Of a DNA stretch of 10,341 nt, positions 1-6,432 are shown piece by piece; positions within the stretch are counted from its first letter, which is position 1; each line of letters starts with the position of its first letter. The stretch is from Fimenecus sp051881395. Its GTDB lineage: Bacteria; Bacillota; Clostridia; Oscillospirales; Acutalibacteraceae. The notes under the pieces were generated by a model. The model did no database searches, was not told the DNA's origin, and saw nothing but the letters and a program-made list of their open reading frames with translations. Made by a program: the position numbers and the translations under genes. The stretch is taken from contig JBJEPU010000118.1 in the NCBI GenBank assembly GCA_051881395.1, positions 1-10,341 of the forward strand. Direction: 5' to 3'.

Positions 1-724
1 GGCGCGGGGTGGAAATCCCCGTTGCCGTGCGGAATTGCGCAAATAGGTGCTGTGCCTTTGTGTCATTTTGTATATAGTCGTTTGCATCGTCCAGCGTATT
101 GATTTCGCGCTCTGCCCAAATTTTGCCGATGCGCAGAATGTTCGCCGTAGCGCCTCTGCCGTGCTCGGTCAAATGCTGGACCAAAGTTAAAATGACCTCT
201 TTTTTTAACCCGTAGGTGTCAAACAGCGTTAAAAGTGTGGTTTGCATATCCAAGCCGATGGTGCGTCCCAAAATGCTTTGTGCCTCTGTAAACAGACTGC
301 GCACGGTTTTGTCCTCGCGCATACGCGCCGCAATTTGCTCCATCGTCGGCTTCGGAAATTCCGCCGCAGGCGAGGGGAGAGACACCTTTTTTTCGTCGGG
401 TGCGGTGGCTGTCTGTTTTTCTGCCACCGAATCCGTTTTCTGCGGTTTTCGTTCGGCTTTCGGTACATATTTTACATTTCCGGCGTCATCGGTAAACAGC
501 AAAACGCCCTTTTGCACCCAAAAATCCAATGCGTGCAGAACCTCGTCTGCCGTCAGCCCCAATGCCTCGGAAATCGCACTGACGCAAACAGCCCCGCTCG
601 GATTTCGGAAAATCAGAAGCAGAGCTTTTATACTGTCGCCGGGTGCTTCGGCAAGATATGTATCGGCAACGCTTGCGGGAATGGCAAACATTGCGCCGTA
701 ACAATCGGGGTTGCATTTATACAT
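1..724 (-). CDS. DnaD-domain replication protein (3' end cut off by the window edge)
   Basis: This open frame starts at the ATG at 724-722 and runs off the left edge, giving 241 visible codons with no stop. Residues 1-90 read like a winged-helix N-terminal domain (KALLLIF, then VSAISEALGLTADEVLHAL). A charged, Pro/Ala-rich linker spans about 91-125. A DnaD C-terminal domain (PF07261 type) follows at about 143-213, with LFTEAQSILGRTIG, a TLFDTYGL segment, a GATANILRIGKIW segment and an EREINTLDDA end. DnaD proteins help load the replicative helicase in Firmicutes. The start lies 33 bp after the nth stop in the same frame, so the gene is probably co-transcribed with nth. Its ribosome site (GAAAGG, about 13 bases upstream) is weak. 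The domain call is confident; a role as the main primosomal DnaD rather than a paralogue is inference. Confidence 0.85.
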   Translation of the reverse strand, partial: MYKCNPDCYGAMFAIPASVADTYLAEAPGDSIKALLLIFRNPSGAVCVSAISEALGLTADEVLHALDFWVQKGVLLFTDDAGNVKYVPKAERKPQKTDSVAEKQTATAPDEKKVSLPSPAAEFPKPTMEQIAARMREDKTVRSLFTEAQSILGRTIGLDMQTTLLTLFDTYGLKKEVILTLVQHLTEHGRGATANILRIGKIWAEREINTLDDANDYIQNDTKAQHLFAQFRTATGISTPR

Positions 725-757
725 GGTGGGAAAAAACCTTTCTTTCGGGAATAAAAA

Positions 758-1384
758 TCAAATTTTCTTTTTGCAAAAGGCAGACATACAGCAGTTTTCG
801 CAGTAGGCCTTGCGTGCCGTGCAAACGGCGCGCCCATGCAACACGGCACGGTGGCAAAAATCGTTGCTCTCCTCGGGGGGCAGAATTTTTTTCAGCGCGG
901 TTTCCACCTTGACGGGGTCTTTGGTGGCGACCAGCCCCAAACGGTTGGCAATGCGGATTAAATGTGTGTCACATACCACGGCGGGTTTTTTGTATACATC
1001 GCCGACAATTAAGTTGGCGGTTTTTCTGCCGACGCCCTGCAAGGTGGTCAAATCTTCAATGGTGTCGGGGACCTTGCCGCCGAAATCCGATTTGATTTTT
1101 TGCGCCATAGCAATAATATCCCGCGCTTTCCCATGATAAAACCCGCAGGAATGAATGATAGCTTCAATGTCCTTCACATCGGCATTGCAGTAATCGTCCA
1201 AAGTCGGGTATTTCTCGAACAGCGCGGGGGTAACTAAATTGACGCGCGCGTCGGTGCATTGCGCCGAAAGGCGCGTGGCAATGAGCAACTCCAAGGGATT
1301 GGACGCCGTCAGCGAGCAGAGCGCGTCGGGATATTCGGTTTTGAGCGCTTCTACACTTTGCAGAGCCAGTTCTTTTTTGGTCAT
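758..1384 (-). CDS. nth: Endonuclease III (DNA glycosylase/AP lyase)
   Basis: A 208-residue protein, close to the usual 210 or so for the family. Endonuclease III removes oxidised pyrimidines from DNA and cuts the resulting abasic site in base excision repair. The helix-hairpin-helix motif LTTLQGVGRKTAN is at residues 112-124 and carries the catalytic Lys121. The catalytic Asp139 lies in VCDTHLIRI. The four iron-sulfur cysteines are 188, 195, 198 and 204, giving the classical C-X6-C-X2-C-X5-C spacing for a [4Fe-4S] cluster. LSAQCTD at 39-45 matches the conserved LSAQ-TD segment. All key residues are present, so the enzyme should be active. The ATG overlaps the stop of the upstream xre gene as ATGA. 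It has no strong ribosome site of its own, which suggests translational coupling. The DnaD-domain gene follows. Confidence 0.96.
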   Translation of the reverse strand: MTKKELALQSVEALKTEYPDALCSLTASNPLELLIATRLSAQCTDARVNLVTPALFEKYPTLDDYCNADVKDIEAIIHSCGFYHGKARDIIAMAQKIKSDFGGKVPDTIEDLTTLQGVGRKTANLIVGDVYKKPAVVCDTHLIRIANRLGLVATKDPVKVETALKKILPPEESNDFCHRAVLHGRAVCTARKAYCENCCMSAFCKKKI

Positions 1385-1611
1385 AACTTATCAGGATACT
1401 CCATATCACGGGGCAAGCCCAAAAGATAGTCCGCCGAAACATTAAAATAACGGCAAATTGCCGCGATGTCACGAAGCGAAGGCTCAGATGCCCCCGTTTC
1501 CAAAAACGAAATCTTGCGCTGTGTAACGCCGATGGCGTTTGCAAGGTCTGTCTGTGTCAGCGGCGGCAGCTTTGCACATCGTAAGTTTTTTAAATTCTTA
1601 CCGAAAGACAT
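1381..1611 (-). CDS. XRE-family helix-turn-helix transcriptional regulator
   Basis: A 76-residue protein that is almost entirely one Cro/CI-type HTH domain: FGKNLKNLR (3-11), LTQTDLANAIGVTQRKISFLETG (18-40, helices 2 and 3), then SLRDIAAICRYFNVSADYLLGL (45-66). The ending NVSADYLLG is typical of small XRE regulators in Firmicutes. I chose the ATG at 1611 because GGGGAG lies 9 bases upstream and residue 2 begins the domain. An in-frame ATG at 1650 would add 13 residues that look non-native and has no good ribosome site. There is no ligand-binding or dimerisation domain beyond the HTH. The gene is first in the xre-nth-dnaD group and overlaps nth by ATGA. Its targets are not visible; self-regulation through the inverted repeat in its leader is possible. 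Confidence 0.88.
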   Translation of the reverse strand: MSFGKNLKNLRCAKLPPLTQTDLANAIGVTQRKISFLETGASEPSLRDIAAICRYFNVSADYLLGLPRDMEYPDKL

Positions 1612-1633
1612 TGCACAAAACTCCCCTTTGAAA

Positions 1634-1658
1634 CGACAAAATCCGTACAACTTTGTCG
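1634..1658. promoter_or_regulatory. Inverted repeat, possible XRE operator
   Basis: CGACAAA (1634-1640) and TTTGTCG (1652-1658) form perfect 7-bp arms around an 11-bp spacer. The repeat lies between the predicted transcription start of the xre gene (about 1663) and its ribosome site (about 1620). That position would suit an operator for autoregulation by the HTH protein. A match of this size could arise by chance, and the link to the regulator is inference. Confidence 0.35.
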
Positions 1659-1669
1659 AAGTGGCTACT

Positions 1670-1699
1670 ATTGTAACACAAAAAAAGTCCGACTATCAA
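1670..1699 (-). promoter_or_regulatory. Sigma-A-type promoter of the xre-nth-dnaD operon
   Basis: On the minus strand, TTGATA (1699-1694) and TACAAT (1675-1670) are separated by 18 bp. They lie 59 bp before the chosen xre start. The predicted transcript starts near 1663, upstream of the inverted repeat at 1634-1658. Confidence 0.65.
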
Positions 1700-1710
1700 G
1701 CCCTAAAAAA

Positions 1711-1738
1711 TTTACAAAAGTAAAATTTTAACTATAAT
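1711..1738 (+). promoter_or_regulatory. Possible upstream promoter for the GDPD-like gene
   Basis: TTTACA (1711-1716) and a perfect TATAAT (1733-1738) are separated by 16 bp. A transcript from here would have a leader of about 135 nt, in AT-rich sequence with no recognised riboswitch. A closer and better-placed promoter exists at 1813-1841, so this one is less certain. Confidence 0.4.
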
Positions 1739-1812
1739 TTTTGTGCAAAATGAAATTCATACCATATTTAGTATTTTTGAATCGGAATTCGCCGAAAAAG
1801 CACTATTTTCTA

Positions 1813-1841
1813 TTGTAAATTTTCGGGAGATTTGGTATACT
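1813..1841 (+). promoter_or_regulatory. Promoter with extended -10 for the GDPD-like gene
   Basis: TTGTAA (1813-1818), a 17-bp spacer and TATACT (1836-1841) preceded by TGG, which makes an extended -10. Transcription would start near 1848, about 34 bases before the ATG. A strong AAAGGAGG ribosome site sits at about 1868-1875. Confidence 0.7.
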
Positions 1842-1881
1842 GAATACAAAAGAATCGGCATTTTTTCAAAGGAGGGCGCAT

Positions 1882-3195
1882 ATGAAGCGCGTATTGGTTC
1901 GCAGGGCGCTGTGTGTTTTGGCGGTGCTTGCGGTAATTTGCAGTGTATTTGTACCTGTATCGGCTGAGGACGCGGCGGTGTCCGCGGCATACACGGCGTT
2001 GAAAAATCCGGCAGGGGAGTTGATTGCCGTCTCCAAATACGGCGACACCGAAAATTTCCCCGAACAGTCTTTGGAGGGCTTGCTTGCCGCCGCCGAGGCG
2101 GGCGCGGATATGGTGTATGTCACCGTGCGCAAAACCGCAGACGGATATATGGTTTTAATGGCAGATGAAAATTTGTCGAGAATGTGTGTGGACGCTTTGG
2201 GCAACGTGGTCGATAAAGCGGTGGTCGATGTCGGCTACCACGAACTGTCCGAATACCATTTGCGCAACAGCACAGGCAGTCTGCACGAAAAAATTACGGC
2301 ATATACCGTGCCGACGCTTGTCGATGCTGCAAAAGCACTTTCCGGCAAAGCGTTGTTGTTGGTGGCGGGCGGCTGGGAATTCCGCGACGAAATCTATGAT
2401 GCTTTGAGCGCGGAAAATCTTTTGAACAGCGTTGTTTTGCTCGCGGACGGCGACAAAAAAGAAGTCAAAAATTGGATTTCCGAAAAACCGACAATGCCGT
2501 TGGTGCTTTCCGCATACCACGGGAATGTGGTGTTCAGTGCAAAATCCGTGGCGTCGAAGACTTTAAGCGGCGGCGCGGTGGGCACTCTGCTTTCCTCCTC
2601 GAACCCGTACGGCGTGGTGTACGGCAATTCCGTTTTAAAAGAATTTACAGGCAAGGGCAGAGCGGCGATTGATATGACTGACCCGGCGCTTTGCGGCAAG
2701 CGCGAGGATAATGCCATCGGCTGGAACGATGTGACCGCACGCGGGTACAGCATTATTATCACCGATAATATTACAGAACTTTGCGAATACCGTGCGCGCG
2801 TGATTCAACAAAAGGAACGGCTGTCTGCCGCATTGGAAGCGGCGCAGGCGGTGGATGTCACGCTTTGCAGTACGCAGTCGGCGAATGCGTTAAAGGACGC
2901 GATTGCGGCGGGCAAGGAAGCGCTTGCATCCCCCGCTTCCGAAAACAGCTTAATGCAGGTAAACTATAACCTGCGTACAGCAGTAGAGGGCTTGACCAAT
3001 CAAACCGCAGACGGGGAAAAGGGCACAACGGTGACAACGGGAAAGGTGATTGCCGTCATTTTGGTGGTTGCGGCGCTCATTCTTTTGGAAATTATTTTGG
3101 AAACCGCACGCCGTAAAAAGAATAAAAAACGCAAACAACAGCGCGCGCGGCGTGCCGAACGGGAGACCGACCGTCAAAACGGGTCAAATCCGTGA
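1882..3195 (+). CDS. Secreted, membrane-anchored GDPD-fold protein, probably catalytically dead
   Basis: A 437-residue protein with a signal peptide (1-28, basic start, hydrophobic core, VSA-ED cut). Residues 47-300 follow the glycerophosphodiester phosphodiesterase (GDPD) barrel: ENFPEQSLEGLLAAAEAGAD (57-76), a VRKTADG turn (82-88), VPTLVDAAKAL (143-153) and the final strand SIIITDNITEL (290-300). The catalytic and metal residues are missing: the family HRG reads KYG (52-54), the E-x-D pair reads Y79-x-T81, and the HD of the next strand reads A94-D95. Residues 301-371 form an Ala-rich helical bundle like FIVAR modules of Gram-positive surface proteins. A transmembrane helix (about 388-407) and a very basic tail (410-427, RRKKNKKRKQQ) end it. 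The likely role is binding at the cell surface rather than hydrolysis, which is inference. Start: AAAGGAGG 6-7 bases before the ATG. Confidence 0.75.
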   Translation: MKRVLVRRALCVLAVLAVICSVFVPVSAEDAAVSAAYTALKNPAGELIAVSKYGDTENFPEQSLEGLLAAAEAGADMVYVTVRKTADGYMVLMADENLSRMCVDALGNVVDKAVVDVGYHELSEYHLRNSTGSLHEKITAYTVPTLVDAAKALSGKALLLVAGGWEFRDEIYDALSAENLLNSVVLLADGDKKEVKNWISEKPTMPLVLSAYHGNVVFSAKSVASKTLSGGAVGTLLSSSNPYGVVYGNSVLKEFTGKGRAAIDMTDPALCGKREDNAIGWNDVTARGYSIIITDNITELCEYRARVIQQKERLSAALEAAQAVDVTLCSTQSANALKDAIAAGKEALASPASENSLMQVNYNLRTAVEGLTNQTADGEKGTTVTTGKVIAVILVVAALILLEIILETARRKKNKKRKQQRARRAERETDRQNGSNP

Positions 3196-3205
3196 AAATT
3201 GTTTA

Positions 3206-3234
3206 TTGCAATCCCTTTTGGTTTCTGCTATGAT
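3206..3234 (+). promoter_or_regulatory. Promoter with extended -10 for the MFS transporter gene
   Basis: TTGCAA (3206-3211), a 17-bp spacer and TATGAT (3229-3234) preceded by TGC, an extended -10. The leader would be about 26 nt. This suggests the transporter is transcribed on its own, although no terminator separates it from the GDPD-like gene. Confidence 0.65.
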
Positions 3235-3266
3235 GAGAATGTATAAATACAAAGGAGAGTGGTTTC

Positions 3267-4751
3267 TTGGAAAAGCAAGCAAAATCCGCAATGAAGCTGA
3301 ATTACGGCAAAACCATATTGACCGGATTCGGGTTCCTTGCAACCTCTATCGCATGGGCGATTTATGACCCGTATATTACAAAAATTCTAAACCATTTGTT
3401 AAATGCATCTGCCACCATTACCGGGTGGAGCGCCGCATTGGTGGAGCGTTTCCCGACCTTGGTTCGCTTTGCCGAGGCGCAGGGCGAGTCCGTTACGCTG
3501 GAAGGCGGCGGCTTTACGCTGGTGCCGTTGTTCATCGGTATTATTATGACCTTTGACAATATTTTCGGCGTGATTTTCCAGCCGACCTTCGGTAAGCTTT
3601 CGGACAACTGCCACTCCAAGCTCGGCAAGCGCCGTCCGTTTATCGTTTTCGGTGCGCCGATTTCCGCGGTATTGTTCTTCTTAATCCCGATTGCCGCGGT
3701 GTATGTGGGCTCCCTGCCGCTTACCATGTGCTTTATTATTCTGTTTGTATTTGTGATGTCCTTGTGGCGTGCCCCCGTAGTCGCCTTGATGCCCGATTTG
3801 ACCCCGCCGGAGCTTCGCTCCGAAGGCAACGCCGTCATCAATTTGATGGGTGGTCTCGGCGGATTAATCGGTATGGTGGCGGGCACGATTGTCACCGCGA
3901 TTTATAAAGCGCGCGGCGTAACCATTACCGCTGAAAACGAGGAACAGATTTATCCGTATGTATTCTTAATCGGCGCGGTTGTCATGATTATAGGCATGCT
4001 TGTGTTGCTGTTCTTCGTACAAGAGCAGGATTCACGCATTGAAGTGAAAGCACAGCGCAACCAGGCGTCGCAGGAAAAAAGCGATAAAGCGGCGGCAAAG
4101 GCGCGCAAAAAAGCAGAGCGCGCGGCGGCAAAGGCGGCGCTTTCCAAAGGCGAGCGCAAGAGCTTGATTTTTATGCTGATGGGCTTATTTTTCCTGTTCT
4201 GCGGCACCAACGCAATTCAAACCTACTTCTCTTTGTTTGCGGCGGAAATTCTCGGCAAAACCACTTCCGAAGCCACCATTATGATGGCGGTATTTGCAAT
4301 TTGTTCTGCGATTGCCGCTTTGCCCGCAGGCAAATGCGGTAAAAAATTCGGCAGAAAGAAAACCATTCTCGCGGGGCTTGTGGTCTTTATGGTTGTGTTC
4401 GCTTTGTATGTGGCAACCAGAAGTTTTGCTTTGATTTGGGTGGCGCTTGTTCTCGGCGGTGCGGCAAATATGTTCATCACCGTCAACACACTTCCGCTTG
4501 TGTTGGAAATCGGCGGGCTTGACAAGGTTGGTACATTTACAGGGTATTATTATACCGCAACCTTTTCCGCGCAGATTGCTTCCCCGATTTTGTACGGTGT
4601 GATTCGTATGCTGTCCGGTACATATATGTCGCTGTTTTGGTATGCACCGGTGGTCTTTGTACTGTCCATTCTCTGCATCCTGTTTGTCAAACACGGCGAG
4701 GCGATTCCGCAGGCTGTGATTGATAAGATTGAAGAAGAAAACGCAGATTAA
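3267..4751 (+). CDS. MFS transporter, SLC45/GPH-like (possible sugar:cation symporter)
   Basis: A 494-residue protein with about 12 hydrophobic helices in two halves. The loop after helix 2 has the MFS motif A (GKLSD at 109-113, then GKRRPFI at 120-126), in the form seen in sucrose/SLC45-type and GPH carriers. A weaker copy, GKKFGRKK (358-365), follows helix 8. RAPVVALMPDLTPPELRSEG (168-187) matches the helix 4-5 region of that group. The long loop at 36-83 precedes helix 2. The central loop (252-298) is unusually rich in Lys and Ala. The start is TTG at 3267, because AAAGGAGAG lies at the right distance; the first ATG, at 3291, would be too far away. The substrate cannot be read from sequence; a glycoside is a family-based guess, and no sugar enzyme lies nearby. 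Confidence 0.82.
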   Translation: MEKQAKSAMKLNYGKTILTGFGFLATSIAWAIYDPYITKILNHLLNASATITGWSAALVERFPTLVRFAEAQGESVTLEGGGFTLVPLFIGIIMTFDNIFGVIFQPTFGKLSDNCHSKLGKRRPFIVFGAPISAVLFFLIPIAAVYVGSLPLTMCFIILFVFVMSLWRAPVVALMPDLTPPELRSEGNAVINLMGGLGGLIGMVAGTIVTAIYKARGVTITAENEEQIYPYVFLIGAVVMIIGMLVLLFFVQEQDSRIEVKAQRNQASQEKSDKAAAKARKKAERAAAKAALSKGERKSLIFMLMGLFFLFCGTNAIQTYFSLFAAEILGKTTSEATIMMAVFAICSAIAALPAGKCGKKFGRKKTILAGLVVFMVVFALYVATRSFALIWVALVLGGAANMFITVNTLPLVLEIGGLDKVGTFTGYYYTATFSAQIASPILYGVIRMLSGTYMSLFWYAPVVFVLSILCILFVKHGEAIPQAVIDKIEEENAD

Positions 4752-4771
4752 CGAAATTAAAACAGATAAGT

Positions 4772-4807
4772 AAAAATCCCGTAATGCTTTGGCATTACGG
4801 GATTTTT
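4772..4807. terminator. Bidirectional intrinsic terminator
   Basis: A perfect 16-bp stem (4772-4787 with 4792-4807) closes on the loop TTTG. The core is ATCCCGTAATGC, flanked by A and T runs, so a U-tract follows the hairpin on both strands. It sits between the convergent MFS and ECF transporter genes and can end both transcripts. Confidence 0.95.
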
Positions 4808-4819
4808 TATGCAGATTGC

Positions 4820-5455
4820 TTATTTCACTTTGCGCAGTGCAACCGCTACGCCCTTGCCGACCGCCGAACCGAGCACGGCACATACCAAAAGCTCAATCGG
4901 TGCATTTAAACCCGCCGCAATGGCAATCACGGTTTTAAGCATGGTGTCCACACCACCGAGGGCAGCCGCCTGTTCGGGCGTAAAGGTAACGCCCCAAAAC
5001 AGCAGGGCAAGCGCGCCCAAAAAGAACAGCGTGTTAAACAGCGAACCGGTAATACCGGCAACCAAGTAGCTCCAACTGCCTTTTTTGTCGTGCGGGAAAC
5101 AGACTTTAAATAAAAGCCCGCAGAATAAGCCTGCCAAAATACGGGTGACCACACAGACCAAAAAGGTGCGCGGGATACTGTGCGTTACGAGAATGGCACC
5201 TAAGGGACTGCCCATAAAGCATTGCACAAAGCTCGTAATGCCGAAGACACCGCCCAGCAACGCGCCGACAGCGGGACCGCAGGTAACTGCACCGATGATG
5301 ACAGGCACCATAATCAGTGTCAATTCCAAAGGACCGACGCGTAAGTAGCCGATGGGGGTGAGCGCCATGACCACGACGATTGCCGCAAGCATGGCAGTTT
5401 CGACGAGCAGGACGGTTTTTTGCCTGCGCGTCTTTTGGGGTTTTGCGTTTGACAT
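4820..5455 (-). CDS. ECF transporter S component, probably for pantothenate
   Basis: A 211-residue membrane protein with about six hydrophobic helices after a short basic N-terminus. It reads like the substrate-binding S component of energy-coupling-factor vitamin transporters: GYLRVGPLELTLIMVPVIIG (36-55), GPAVGALLGGVFGITSFVQC (60-79), then GSLFNTLFFLGAL (137-149) and a final helix with GSAVGKGV (196-203). S components bind the vitamin and use a shared EcfA/A'/T module, which is not encoded here. The gene follows coaX on the same strand (78-bp gap) and ends at the terminator at 4772-4807. The coaX linkage points to pantothenate (PanT-like), but this is inference from context; riboflavin or folate specificity cannot be excluded from sequence alone. 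The start is backed by AAGGAGG 7 bases upstream. Confidence 0.78.
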   Translation of the reverse strand: MSNAKPQKTRRQKTVLLVETAMLAAIVVVMALTPIGYLRVGPLELTLIMVPVIIGAVTCGPAVGALLGGVFGITSFVQCFMGSPLGAILVTHSIPRTFLVCVVTRILAGLFCGLLFKVCFPHDKKGSWSYLVAGITGSLFNTLFFLGALALLFWGVTFTPEQAAALGGVDTMLKTVIAIAAGLNAPIELLVCAVLGSAVGKGVAVALRKVK

Positions 5456-5478
5456 TTATATTCCTCCTTGCTGCTGCT

Positions 5479-5497
5479 CTTTGCAATCGTAGCAAAG
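5479..5497 (-). other. Small inverted repeat in the coaX-ECF gap
   Basis: CTTTGC (5479-5484) and GCAAAG (5492-5497) form 6-bp arms around 7 bases, just upstream of the ribosome site of the S-component gene. No T-run follows on the minus strand, so it is not a terminator. It may be a weak mRNA hairpin or chance. Confidence 0.25.
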
Positions 5498-5533
5498 ATG
5501 CAACGCAAAATTTGGCGAAATGAAATGCGTATA

Positions 5534-6295
5534 TTATTGATTTTTGTCGTAGATTTTCTTTAAGCCCTTCAACACCAAATCACTGTCATAGGTAATTTCG
5601 TGTCTGCAAACCGGCGTAATAAATGCGGAAAGTCCGCCGGTCGATAAAATGGTTTTCGGCGCGCCTAATTCTGCGGCAAAGCGGTCTAACAGCCCGTCTA
5701 TCATCGCCGCCGTGCCCAAAATCACACCGCTTTGCATACTTTCAATGGAGTTTGTGCCGCACGCCTTTTTCGGCGGCTCCAAACTGATTGTCGGCAGTAA
5801 AGAGCTTGTGTCGGTGAGCGCTTTTAGGGAAATGGCAACCCCGGGCGCAATCATACAGCCGCGAAAGCCCTTTTCATCAATTGCGTAGATTTTGGTCGCC
5901 GTGCCGAGGTCGACCACGAATGCGGGCAAGGCGTAGTACGCCGAAGCCCCAACTGCACCCGCCGCAAGGTCTGCACCCAACTGCGCCGGATTGTCAATCA
6001 AAATATTCAAGCCGGTTTTCACGCCCGGGGAGAGCACCAAAACCTTTTTGGCGGTCAACCGTTCAATCGCATGTTTTACAGAGGAGGTGATTTCAGGAAC
6101 AACAGAACTGATGATGGTTCCTGAAATCTCTTTCGGCTCCACATTGTGCATTTGAAACAGCTGAAAAAACGATGCCGCAAATTGGTCTTCGGTTTTTTGC
6201 CGTTCTGTCGCCAACCGTACACCCATCTGCAACATATCGCCTTGGAACAGACCGAGATTGATGTTGGTGTTTCCAATATCAATCGTTAAAACCAT
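5534..6295 (-). CDS. coaX: Type III pantothenate kinase
   Basis: A 253-residue protein, the usual size for the family. It phosphorylates pantothenate with ATP in the first step of coenzyme A synthesis, in the cytoplasm. The ASKHA-fold motifs are in order: the phosphate loop DIGNTNINLGLF (6-17), SVVPEIT (64-70), NPAQLGADLAAGAVGA (102-117) with the expected catalytic Asp109, VVDLGTATK (127-135), GCMIAPGVAISLKAL (146-160) and TGGLSAF (219-225). Residue 110 is Leu where the family often has Arg, and Lys135 follows GTAT where Thr is common; I do not take these as inactivating. The ATG at 6295 is the start, because GGGAGG lies 7 bases upstream and the IDIGNTN strand begins at once. The longer in-frame opening to 6394 crosses the promoter. 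The S-component gene follows. Confidence 0.95.
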   Translation of the reverse strand: MVLTIDIGNTNINLGLFQGDMLQMGVRLATERQKTEDQFAASFFQLFQMHNVEPKEISGTIISSVVPEITSSVKHAIERLTAKKVLVLSPGVKTGLNILIDNPAQLGADLAAGAVGASAYYALPAFVVDLGTATKIYAIDEKGFRGCMIAPGVAISLKALTDTSSLLPTISLEPPKKACGTNSIESMQSGVILGTAAMIDGLLDRFAAELGAPKTILSTGGLSAFITPVCRHEITYDSDLVLKGLKKIYDKNQ

Positions 6296-6325
6296 AGAAT
6301 AACCTCCCTTGCAAAGTTGCGCCTT

Positions 6326-6354
6326 ATTGTAGCACACACAAGCGAAAAAAACAA
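6326..6354 (-). promoter_or_regulatory. Promoter of coaX (and the S-component gene)
   Basis: On the minus strand, TTGTTT (6354-6349), a 17-bp spacer and TACAAT (6331-6326) preceded by TGC, an extended -10. It starts transcription about 25 bases before the coaX ATG, directly after the terminator of the preceding gene. Confidence 0.72.
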
Positions 6355-6365
6355 GTGAAACACAC

Positions 6366-6402
6366 AATAAAAAACAAAGCGGCTCTGTTTCCAAAGCCGC
6401 TT
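6366..6402 (-). terminator. Intrinsic terminator of the Gly-rich surface protein gene
   Basis: AAGCGGCT (6377-6384) pairs with AGCCGCTT (6395-6402) in an 8-bp stem around a 10-base loop. On the minus strand the hairpin is followed by a T-rich tract (complement of 6366-6375). It lies 31 bp after the stop of the upstream gene and insulates the coaX promoter. Confidence 0.85.
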
Positions 6403-6432
6403 GTACTATTTTATCAGGACTCAGATATGCAA

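Noticed and set aside
216..754. Plus-strand open frames of 161 and 170 codons
   Set aside because: They lie antisense to the DnaD-domain gene, which has clear family motifs. They have no recognisable domains and arise from its codon composition.
1755..1790. Weak inverted repeat with ATAC/GTAT arms in the AT-rich leader before the GDPD-like gene
   Set aside because: The arms are only four bases with a bulge beyond them, which is expected by chance in AT-rich sequence. No riboswitch consensus was recognised.
1743..1967. A 74-codon plus-strand frame before the GDPD-like gene
   Set aside because: It has no ribosome site before its ATG and overlaps the promoter and the well-supported start of the GDPD-like gene in another frame.
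4185..4883. A 232-codon minus-strand frame across the MFS gene end and terminator
   Set aside because: It is antisense to transporter helices, runs through the perfect terminator and reads as Cys/His/Arg-rich nonsense.
6296..6394. N-terminal extension of coaX by 33 residues
   Set aside because: It would span the extended -10 promoter and part of the preceding terminator. GGGAGG and the family N-terminus both fix the start at 6295.
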